NCBI GenBank assembly: GCA_039105265.1
Contig: JAPFFF010000005.1
Coordinates: 3,891,501 to 3,955,500, forward strand
Length of the DNA: 64,000 bases
Source: Tritrichomonas musculus
Taxonomy: Eukaryota > Parabasalia > Tritrichomonadida > Tritrichomonadidae
Reading direction: 5' to 3'
The position numbers and the translations under genes were made by a program. Below the pieces are notes generated by a model that saw only the letters and a program-made list of their open reading frames with translations, was not told the DNA's origin and did not search any database. Positions 18,639 through 25,948 of this stretch are shown in pieces (position 1 is the first letter of the stretch; every line of letters begins with the position of its first letter).

Positions 18639-18850
18639 TTAAACCTTCCAAATAATTTCATTTCAACAATTAATGAAATTCCATTTGAAAAAAAAAGCAA
18701 TTTTCAAATATGATTAAAACAAATAAAAAAAATTGCATTAAACAAACAAATTTTTAAAACCATATTAAAAATAAAAAAAAAACGATTTGATTAATAAAAA
18801 TCAATCAAAATTGTATAAAAAACAATTTAGTTTTAACGTAGATATTAATT
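18580..18850. other. AT-rich interruption between DUF3447 and LRR_5 halves
   Basis: Compared with the uninterrupted relative at 25949-28567, roughly 200-270 bases of AT-rich sequence split the open frame. On the minus strand the right junction has a pyrimidine-rich run ending TTCTTCTAG just before GCAGCGAAG, which could serve as a 3' splice site. No GTATGT-like 5' splice site or trichomonad-type ACTAAC branch motif was found. It may be an unusual intron or decay. Confidence 0.4.
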
Positions 18851-20061
18851 GGATAAAAAAATTGTTGATTTTTAATGATTTTTAAAGTCAAATTAATCTT
18901 ATTTTCTGAAACCAAAAGTTTAACAATTGTAAAATAATCAAATAAGCATGCGTAATAAAAAATAAATTGATAGTTTTGAAAGTTTTGAATGAATTCATAA
19001 TTGTGATAATGGAATCCAAAAGCATGTTTGTTAAAAATGAAGTTTTCTTCGTTGATTTCAATATTCAATGGCATCAGATTGTCAATGATATAATTTGCAA
19101 TATCATTATGATGGCATTTAATTGATTCTTGAAGACATTCAACATATGTATCGTCTTCTGGTTTGATGTTGTTTTCAATAAGAATTTGAATGATTTCTGG
19201 ATTTTTTCCATGAATCGCAAAAAGCCATAAATGCGATGTCATCTCAGAATTATTTAACTGTAAATATTGGAATATTTGAATGGAACCAAAGAATGCTGCA
19301 TATTCAATTAATGATGTATTTCTTTTCAGAAGAAAATGATTGGTCTCAAAAATTGAATGGTTTATTTCACTTGAAAATTGAATATTATTTTGATTGATGT
19401 ATATGACAAATTCTTTAATTGAATCTTGACGAATCAATTGGCAAATATATGACTCATTTTCTCCAATTTGTCGGTTGTTCTCAAATTCGTCTGAATTATA
19501 GTTGTGCTTCTCAAAAAGTTCTCTTTCAATTTGTGTTCGTTTTTCTTCTCTGAGAAATGACTGAATTTCATGGAAAAAATAATAACAATAATTGTAAGTT
19601 GTATTTCGCTTGAAATATTTTAATGCCTTTTCACGATCTTTAACGAAATAACTGTGAAATTGTTTTTCCTCTTTTTCATCTTTTTGGATAATTAGATTAG
19701 CAATATTTTTGTTAACAGTTATTATTTTATTTTGAATTAAAAAATGAAGAATTAGTTTATTGTTCTGAAATATATTGAATATTTCGTAATCCGTGAAGTG
19801 TTTCTTGATATATTCAGAATAATATTTCAGAAATTCTTTGATTTTCATAAGAAATGTTTGGTATCGATGATGATTATTTGAAATATTATTAATAGTATGA
19901 AGAATTAGTTTGAATTCTACTATATTCTCTTCATAATTATTAGTTTGCAAATATCTAATAAAAACATTTAATTTTTCTTTTAAAGTGCTTTCTTCGTCTA
20001 TAAATTGATGAATATTTTCTAAAAGATTTCTTTTTTCTGTAGTATATTTTTTATATTCCAT
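18805..20061 (-). CDS. DUF3447/ankyrin protein, N-terminal half
   Basis: 418 residues. Residues about 1-130 are the helical start shared with the proteins at 25949-28567 and 33809-34995 (NNHHRYQTFLMKIKEFLKYY, then YEIFNIFQNNKLILHFLI). Residues about 200-370 are DUF3447/ankyrin-like: SYICQLIRQDSIKEFVIYIN, SLIEYAAFFGSIQIFQYLQL, SHLWLFAIHGKNPEIIQILI and CHHNDIANYIIDNL. The frame ends with about 20 residues that look like translated spacer, just where the relative continues into a last ankyrin and LRR_5 repeats. The LRR_5 half is at 17403-18638. Function of the family is unknown; it is large in trichomonads and presumably mediates protein contacts. Confidence 0.7.
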   Translation of the reverse strand: MEYKKYTTEKRNLLENIHQFIDEESTLKEKLNVFIRYLQTNNYEENIVEFKLILHTINNISNNHHRYQTFLMKIKEFLKYYSEYIKKHFTDYEIFNIFQNNKLILHFLIQNKIITVNKNIANLIIQKDEKEEKQFHSYFVKDREKALKYFKRNTTYNYCYYFFHEIQSFLREEKRTQIERELFEKHNYNSDEFENNRQIGENESYICQLIRQDSIKEFVIYINQNNIQFSSEINHSIFETNHFLLKRNTSLIEYAAFFGSIQIFQYLQLNNSEMTSHLWLFAIHGKNPEIIQILIENNIKPEDDTYVECLQESIKCHHNDIANYIIDNLMPLNIEINEENFIFNKHAFGFHYHNYEFIQNFQNYQFIFYYACLFDYFTIVKLLVSENKINLTLKIIKNQQFFYPINIYVKTKLFFIQF

Positions 20062-20752
20062 GAAAAACTTAAAAATATATGCGGCTAGGTTTGCTATTCT
20101 CCGATTCTCGAGATCGATAATTGATTAACTTTTTGATTTCGATAAATAAATATGCACTGATTCTCGAGATCTATTTCAGAAATCGAGAATTTTTTTTCTC
20201 AGCTTTTGATATCAGAATTTTCAATTAAACTTTTTGATAAATATATGATCATAATTGAATCTCAAATATTTCATTAAAAAGAATGTATTTCTTAATTTTA
20301 ATCTTATAATAAACATCAATACATTCTATTATTTATTTGTAAATATTTTAAAATCACATATACCAATTATAAAAAAAGATAAATCTGTTTGAGATCAAGA
20401 GATCTGGATAATTGATATCAAGTTTACAATATTTTTATGTCACATTTCATACTTGATATCTTGATAATCAATATTTTCGATATCAGATTTTTAAACTGAC
20501 AATCGAGTATCAGATTCAAAAAAGTGACTTTTTTGATATCGATTCTCAAAATAACAAGTCTAATTATCTAGTAATATTCTCCACTATAAATAGAAATTCA
20601 TAAGATATTATGCAATAATGAAATAGTTGATTCAGCTAATCAAGCTAAAGATTTTCTTTCTTATTGATTTCATATAAATCAATTAAATACCGCTACATAT
20701 GATCATTTAAGAATAAATTAATTTAAAGATATATATCACATTTGATGTATTA
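20062..20752. other. Spacer rich in GATATC/CTCGAGATC palindromes
   Basis: No gene. Palindromic words recur, for example TCTCGAGATC (about 20112 and 20163) and GATATCAAGT with its inverse ACTTGATATC near 20420-20460, forming a potential hairpin of 10-bp arms. Confidence 0.4.
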
Positions 20753-20943
20753 GGAGGTTTTCGAAAAAAATACTTTTTGCTTAAAAAATAAAGTTTTTCC
20801 GAAAAAAGTAGTTTTTTCGGAAAACGTTTTGAATGATTTTTGATCGTCTGGCCAAATAAATTCACAAAAATTTTTCCAAAAAATCAACTTTTTTCTGAAA
20901 AATTGTATTTTTTTCGAAAAAACTTTTTTTTTCGAAAAACCCC
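20753..20943. mobile_element. Small foldback/MITE-like element with candidate 5-bp duplication
   Basis: 191 bases. The ends are imperfect inverted copies (GGAGGTTTTCGAAAAAAA on the left, GGGGTTTTTCGAAAAAAAAA read inward from the right) and TTTTCGAAAA-type words recur inside. TATTA stands on both sides (20748-20752 and 20944-20948) and could be a target-site duplication. A minus-strand frame across it is Lys/Phe repeats and not a gene. Confidence 0.45.
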
Positions 20944-21279
20944 TATTAAAAATTTTATTATAAATTAAAATATATTTCAAATTTGAAAAAATGAAATTCG
21001 CATTTATTACCAAAAAAAATTCACACATAGGGAAAATAAAAGCTAATCTGATGACTAAACAAGATTTTTCTAAATTTTCAATAATGATAAATGATTTTTT
21101 ATTCATTATTTATAATTGATATCAGAGAGAAAATTTTAAATTTGATATTGATATCATAAATCGAGACTTAATAAATCTAATATTTATATCTAATTTCATT
21201 ATAAATTATATTATAATTTTATTCCAAATATTTTGCTTCTGTATTATTTCATCTTAATTGTTAAGCCTTGATAAAAATC

Positions 21280-21297
21280 CTCCTGTTTCCAGGAGGG
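21280..21297. repeat. Perfect 7-bp stem hairpin
   Basis: CCTCCTG-TTTC-CAGGAGG, followed by an A run. It resembles a short terminator-like hairpin but lies about 100 bases upstream of the kinase-Sel1 gene. Its role is unknown. Confidence 0.5.
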
Positions 21298-21315
21298 AAA
21301 AAAAAACATGACAAG

Positions 21316-21378
21316 AATGTCTTGTTTTTTTATCTCACCAAAATTTTTGAAAATTGTGAGATTAAAAAACAAGACATT
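21316..21378. repeat. 23-bp inverted repeat upstream of kinase-Sel1 gene
   Basis: Arms 21316-21338 and 21356-21378 match as reverse complements at 22 of 23 positions (AATGTCTTGTTTTTT...CTCAC), with a 17-base loop. The 3' arm ends 20 bases before the likely start codon at 21398, so an RNA hairpin in the leader is possible. Confidence 0.6.
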
Positions 21379-21397
21379 TTTCTTTTATTACTTGTTC

Positions 21398-21631
21398 ATG
21401 AACACAAACAGAAATTCAAACAAAACTATTACTCTCTTTAAAAAAAATTATGAAATAATTGATCTTGTACACTATCCAAGCAAATGCACTGATCTATTGG
21501 AGAAAAAAATTACAGATAAATTTATCATTATTAATTTTCAAAAAAAAAACAAAATATTTTCTGGTTTATTTCGATTCCACGCTAGTTATTACGAGCGAAT
21601 TGACATTTCCCACAATCCAACAGCTCTTTAA
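21398..21631 (+). other. N-terminal segment of kinase-Sel1 gene in a different frame
   Basis: Starting at ATG 21398 this frame encodes MNTNRNSNKTITLFKKNYEI then IDLVHYPSKCTDLLEKKITD and KFIIINFQKKN, a sensible protein start. It runs to a stop at 21631, while the main frame picks up in TIQQLFKKNQISLIYFIPND at about 21612. The two protein-like parts meet near 21590-21615. A one-base insertion or deletion there, in the genome or the assembly, would explain it. The same N-terminal motif recurs in a broken copy at 25071-25199. Confidence 0.6.
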
Positions 21632-24600
21632 AAAAAATCAAATCTCTTTGATATATTTTATTCCAAACGATTCTTATGAAATAACTCGAAAACAAATTGA
21701 TGATTCTATTCAATTAGAAAAAACATTTATTAATGAAGAACAAATCATAAATTTTTTGGATTATGCATTTTTAATAAATTTTAAAACAACAGAGATCGAG
21801 AAACATGAATATGAAACGATTTCGGCTCATTTATTACAGAAAAGCTACATCGAATCAAGAATTGATCGAGTTGAGAACATTAATGAACTATCTCATCCTC
21901 CGGCCAAAATTCTAGACATGAAAATGGATGATTTTATCGATATATACGTATTAGGAATAGGGTTATGTGGAATTGTATATTTAACGTACAATTATAAAGA
22001 AGAGAAGTTATTTGCAATTAAAAAATTCAAAGAAAATGATAAAGAAAGTCCGAAGTTACAAAGTCGAGAAATATCTAATTATGAAACTTTTTGTCATCCT
22101 TTTTTGCCTCGATATTATGGAACACCAGACGGCAAAAGCGTCGTTATTGACTTCATTGATGGTTACACACTTAAAAATATCAAACAACTGAATCTTAATT
22201 TCTTTGAAAAAATCATTATCATAATGGAAATCTTGCTGACCATTCAATACTTCCATTCAAAAAAATACATTTACAGAGATTTGAAACCAAATAACGTCAT
22301 CATTGATCAGAACGGAAATGCGATCATCATTGATTTTGATCGAACTATATTATCAGCATCATCATTAATTCAAATGGATCGAAATATTTCTGACACAGAA
22401 AACAAAGGTGAAGAAACGACCACCAATTTGGGAAGTAAGTATTTTATTGCCCCAGAAATTTTACGAAATAAACAATTTTCAACAAAAGCAGATATTTTTT
22501 CAATTGGGAAACTTATTTATTACATCATTAAAGAGGAAGAACCTAAATCAAGCTCTTTTATATTTGATCGAGAACATTTTGAAATATCAAAAATCATTTT
22601 GGAATGCACGAATGATGAGCCAGATAAACGACCAGAAATATCAGAATTGATTGTCAAATTGATGGAATATTTAACAAAAAACATTGCTAAATTTGAAAGC
22701 AACAATCTTTTGATGAACAAGTTTTTGAAAATCATAGATAAGAGCAAATCTTTAGATATAAATGAGAAGGAAGTTGAAAATATTTATTCAACAATTTCAA
22801 ATATATCCAACAAAGCTATTCATTATTTTTCTCTCGCAGCTAATCAAAATAACTCAGATGCACAATTAAATCTTGGAAATATTTATTTCATAGGAGATTT
22901 AGTTTCACGTGATATTAATAAAGCTATTCATTATTTTTCTCTCGCAGCTAATCAAAATAACTCATATGCACAATTAATTCTTGGACTTATTTATTACAAA
23001 GGAGATTTAATTACATGCGATATTAATAAAGCTATTCATTATTTTTCTCTCGCAGCTAATCAAAATAACTCATATGCACAATTAAATCTTGGAAATATTT
23101 ATTTAAAAGGAGATTTAGTTTCACGTGATATTAATAAAGCTATTCATTATTTTTCTCTCGCAGCTAATCAAAATAACTCATATGCACAATTAAATCTTGG
23201 AAATATTTATTTAAAAGGAGATTTGGTTTCACGTGATATTAATAAAGCTATTCATTATTTTTCTCTCGCAGCTAATCAAAATAACTCATATGCTCAATTA
23301 AATCTTGGAAATATTTATTTCATAGGAGATTTAGTTTCACGTGATATTAATAAAGCTATTCATTATTTTTCTCTCGCAGCTAATCAAAATAACTCAGATG
23401 CACAATTAATTCTTGGACTTATTTATTTCATAGGAGATTTAGTTTCACGTGATATTAATAAAGCTATTCATTATTATTCTCTCGCAGCTAATCAAAATAA
23501 CTCATATGCACAATTAATTCTTGGAAATATTTATTACAAAGGATATTTAGTTTCACGTGATATTAATAAAGCTATTCATTATTTTTCTCTCGCAGCTAAT
23601 CAAAATAACTCATATGCACAATTAAATCTTGGAAATATTTATTTCATAGGAGATTTAGTTTCACGTGATATTAATAAAGCTATTCATTATTATTCTCTCG
23701 CAGCTAATCAAAATAACTCAGATGCACAATTAAATCTTGGAAATATTTATTTCATAGGAGATTTAGTTTCACGTGATATTAATAAAGCTATTCATTATTT
23801 TTCTCTCGCAGCTAATCAAAATAACTCAGATGCACAATTAATTCTTGGACTTATTTATTTCATAGGATATTTAGTTTCACGTGATATTAATAAAGCTATT
23901 CATTATTATTTTCTCGCAGCTAATCAAAATAACTCAGATGCACAATTAATTCTTGGACTTATTAATTCCGAAGGAGATTTAGTTTCACGTGATATTAATA
24001 AAGCTATTCATTATTTTTCTCTCGCAGCTAATCAAAATAACTCATATGCACAATTAAATCTTGGAAATATTTATTATTTCGGAATTGGAACCTCTCCCAA
24101 TATTAAAAAAGCAATTTTTTATTTAACTCTTGCAGCTGATCAATATCAACCAACTGCGCAGTTTTTACTTGGAAGTATTTATTATGAAGGACTTTATGTC
24201 ACCTTTGATATTGAAAAAGCGATTCATTACTTCAAAGAAGCTTCATGCTTCAATCACTCACGTGCAAAAAACAACCTTGGAATCATTTACAAAGCAGGGA
24301 AGGGTGTGTCTGCAAATCCTTATAATTCAGTTGTATATTTTGAAGAAGCGATTCGTCAGAAGGGAGATGAAGTTGCGATGTTTAATTTGGCACATATTCA
24401 CCTGTATGAAGAAATCCACAAATCAAATCTTGGCAAAGCGATTGAGTTGCTTGTCAAGCCAACGATCAAAGAAATTGAGTTCTCATTTGACCTTTTGTGT
24501 TTAGCTGTGATAAAGAAATATGAAGTTTTGAATGAATCAGAGATTGAAGAATGTTTTGAGAAAATTGATAAAGAACGAGGCCGTTTGCTAGCAAGCCATG

Positions 24601-24794
24601 TCTGTGGCGAAATCAAATTCCAGCAAATGCAAGATCCAAATTATTATGAAAAGACATATAACAAATTGAAAGACATCAAACTTGTCTATTATGGAGATAA
24701 AATTGAAAATCAAACAGAAAAGCAAAAAATAGAATACATAGATCCAAGACCAAAAATTAATGAATTATTTTATGAAGGTTTGGATAATATATGA
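21459..24794 (+). CDS. Protein kinase with long Sel1-repeat array
   Basis: 1111 residues in this frame; the first 50 or so are out-of-frame spill (see 21398-21631). The kinase domain is at about 155-415: glycine loop GIGLCG, Lys in FAIKKF, YRDLKPNN near 271, DFD in place of DFG near 292, APEIL, then DEPDKRPEIS. All three catalytic residues are present; the DFG glycine is Asp. Residues about 450-880 are twelve nearly identical 36-residue Sel1-like units (NKAIHYFSLAANQNNS...), followed by two or three diverged ones (KKAIFYLTLAADQ, EKAIHYFKEAS) to about 960. A helical end of about 150 residues closes the protein. Sel1 repeats form superhelical scaffolds that hold protein complexes. Kinase-Sel1 fusions are an expanded trichomonad family; the substrate is unknown. 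DNA identity among units points to recent repeat amplification. Confidence 0.8.
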   Translation: MILYTIQANALIYWRKKLQINLSLLIFKKKTKYFLVYFDSTLVITSELTFPTIQQLFKKNQISLIYFIPNDSYEITRKQIDDSIQLEKTFINEEQIINFLDYAFLINFKTTEIEKHEYETISAHLLQKSYIESRIDRVENINELSHPPAKILDMKMDDFIDIYVLGIGLCGIVYLTYNYKEEKLFAIKKFKENDKESPKLQSREISNYETFCHPFLPRYYGTPDGKSVVIDFIDGYTLKNIKQLNLNFFEKIIIIMEILLTIQYFHSKKYIYRDLKPNNVIIDQNGNAIIIDFDRTILSASSLIQMDRNISDTENKGEETTTNLGSKYFIAPEILRNKQFSTKADIFSIGKLIYYIIKEEEPKSSSFIFDREHFEISKIILECTNDEPDKRPEISELIVKLMEYLTKNIAKFESNNLLMNKFLKIIDKSKSLDINEKEVENIYSTISNISNKAIHYFSLAANQNNSDAQLNLGNIYFIGDLVSRDINKAIHYFSLAANQNNSYAQLILGLIYYKGDLITCDINKAIHYFSLAANQNNSYAQLNLGNIYLKGDLVSRDINKAIHYFSLAANQNNSYAQLNLGNIYLKGDLVSRDINKAIHYFSLAANQNNSYAQLNLGNIYFIGDLVSRDINKAIHYFSLAANQNNSDAQLILGLIYFIGDLVSRDINKAIHYYSLAANQNNSYAQLILGNIYYKGYLVSRDINKAIHYFSLAANQNNSYAQLNLGNIYFIGDLVSRDINKAIHYYSLAANQNNSDAQLNLGNIYFIGDLVSRDINKAIHYFSLAANQNNSDAQLILGLIYFIGYLVSRDINKAIHYYFLAANQNNSDAQLILGLINSEGDLVSRDINKAIHYFSLAANQNNSYAQLNLGNIYYFGIGTSPNIKKAIFYLTLAADQYQPTAQFLLGSIYYEGLYVTFDIEKAIHYFKEASCFNHSRAKNNLGIIYKAGKGVSANPYNSVVYFEEAIRQKGDEVAMFNLAHIHLYEEIHKSNLGKAIELLVKPTIKEIEFSFDLLCLAVIKKYEVLNESEIEECFEKIDKERGRLLASHVCGEIKFQQMQDPNYYEKTYNKLKDIKLVYYGDKIENQTEKQKIEYIDPRPKINELFYEGLDNI
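22809..24104. repeat. Coding tandem repeat, 12 units of 108 bp
   Basis: Twelve direct 108-bp units, each 36 codons, encoding the Sel1-like repeat. Units differ mainly at the codon after NNS (Asp or Tyr), at LNLGN versus LILGL, and at YFIGD, YLKGD or YYKGD. Silent differences are very few, so the array expanded or was homogenised recently. Confidence 0.9.
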
Positions 24795-25467
24795 AATTCT
24801 ATTAAAGATGCATAAATAATATTTTAATGATTAAAATTCAGTTTATTGGTTATATAAAAGACATTCATCTTAAAAAGATCAGTTTTTTATTTGACTTTAA
24901 TTTGATCATTTGTAATACAATTTCTTTGAATATTATCATTTTTGAGATTCCAAAAATAGGAGCCTTCAATTGGAAATTTAGATGGAAAAAAAAACTCACT
25001 TTTTATTTGTAAACATAACTATTTGTTCATGAACAATTGTTCAATCATTCTTTTTGAAAAAAAAAAAATATATGAAATGTTTGATCTTGTACACTGTCAG
25101 AGCATACATTCTGTTTTGTTGCAGAAAAAAAATACAGATAAATTTATCATAATTAATTTTAAAACAGCATTTTCACAAGCAACATTTTCAGATCAGTAAA
25201 CTTAATCGACACAAATATTTTTTTTCTCATACAGTTATGATTTATTTTACATGCAAACAAATCCACCTCCTTCCTCAAACAATAACAAATCCACAAATAA
25301 CATCAATTGTTCAAGTTATTTTGTTCTCATTAAAAAAAGTTATTTTTCAATTAAAATGATTAACACTAAATAAACTTTTTTTTTTTTATTTTTGCTTTTA
25401 TGTTTTTCTCAAACAAATAAAAAACTACATGAAATATACAGTCTTCTTTGAAATTATGGCGAAGCTT
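24795..25467. other. AT-rich spacer with broken kinase-Sel1 start
   Basis: Apart from the broken copy listed at 25071-25199 and the left duplication of the 25.5-kb element, no feature is supported. A 61-codon frame at 24827-25012 is probably chance. Confidence 0.4.
25071..25199 (+). pseudogene. Broken copy of kinase-Sel1 N-terminus
   Basis: Encodes YEMFDLVHCQSIHSVLLQKK then NTDKFIIINFKTAF and a stop, matching YEIIDLVHYPSKCTDLLEKK and ITDKFIIINFQKKN of the gene at 21398. The upstream TTGTTCATGAACA is shared too. No kinase or Sel1 part follows. This is a truncated duplicate lying 300 bases downstream of the intact gene. Confidence 0.7.
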
Positions 25468-25754
25468 GGATCAACTAAAGTATAGTTAGTCTTTTCTGAG
25501 TCTCATTCAAAAAGTGGAAATCATTCAGAAAAAAAAATCTAAATAAAAAATTTGAAAAAACAAATCATTTTATATTTTTATATAATTTTTACCGAGACTA
25601 CATACCGCCTAGCTGGCTTCGAACGAGGCTGAGTGAAGCGAAGCCGAGTCGAGACTCCGCGGCTGGAGGTAAGAATCGGTCAAAATTTTGTAACATAAAA
25701 AGATTATTTTTTTATTATATTTTCTGAAAAGACTAACTATATTTGAGTTGATCC
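25468..25754. mobile_element. MITE-like element with 29-bp terminal inverted repeats
   Basis: The ends 25468-25496 and 25726-25754 match as reverse complements at 27 of 29 positions (GGATCAACTAAAGTATAGTT and on). The flanks are CGAAGCTT (25460-25467) and CGAACCTT (25755-25762), an 8-bp candidate duplication with one mismatch, the length typical of hAT insertions. The middle (about 25593-25680) is a G+C-rich second foldback starting ACCGA and ending TCGGT. No coding capacity. Confidence 0.55.
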
Positions 25755-25948
25755 CGAACCTTAAATAAAATATCATGAATTAATGCATAACATTTAAACC
25801 GTCATTTACATTCAAAAAATTTCGAATTTTGGAAAATAATAAAAAATGAAAATATATAAATATTAAACTGCAAATCTTAGTTTATATAAATAAAACATTT
25901 TAAATGAATTTCAAAGTGAATGAGCATTCATAGTAAGATTGTTTGATT

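Noticed and set aside
18541-18900. Canonical trichomonad intron (GTATGT ... ACTAACACACAG)
   Set aside because: Neither the donor nor the branch/acceptor motif was found in the spacer, so no intron is called; only an interruption is reported.
20750-21106. 118-codon minus-strand Lys/Phe frame
   Set aside because: Explained by the TTTTCGAAAA-rich foldback element.
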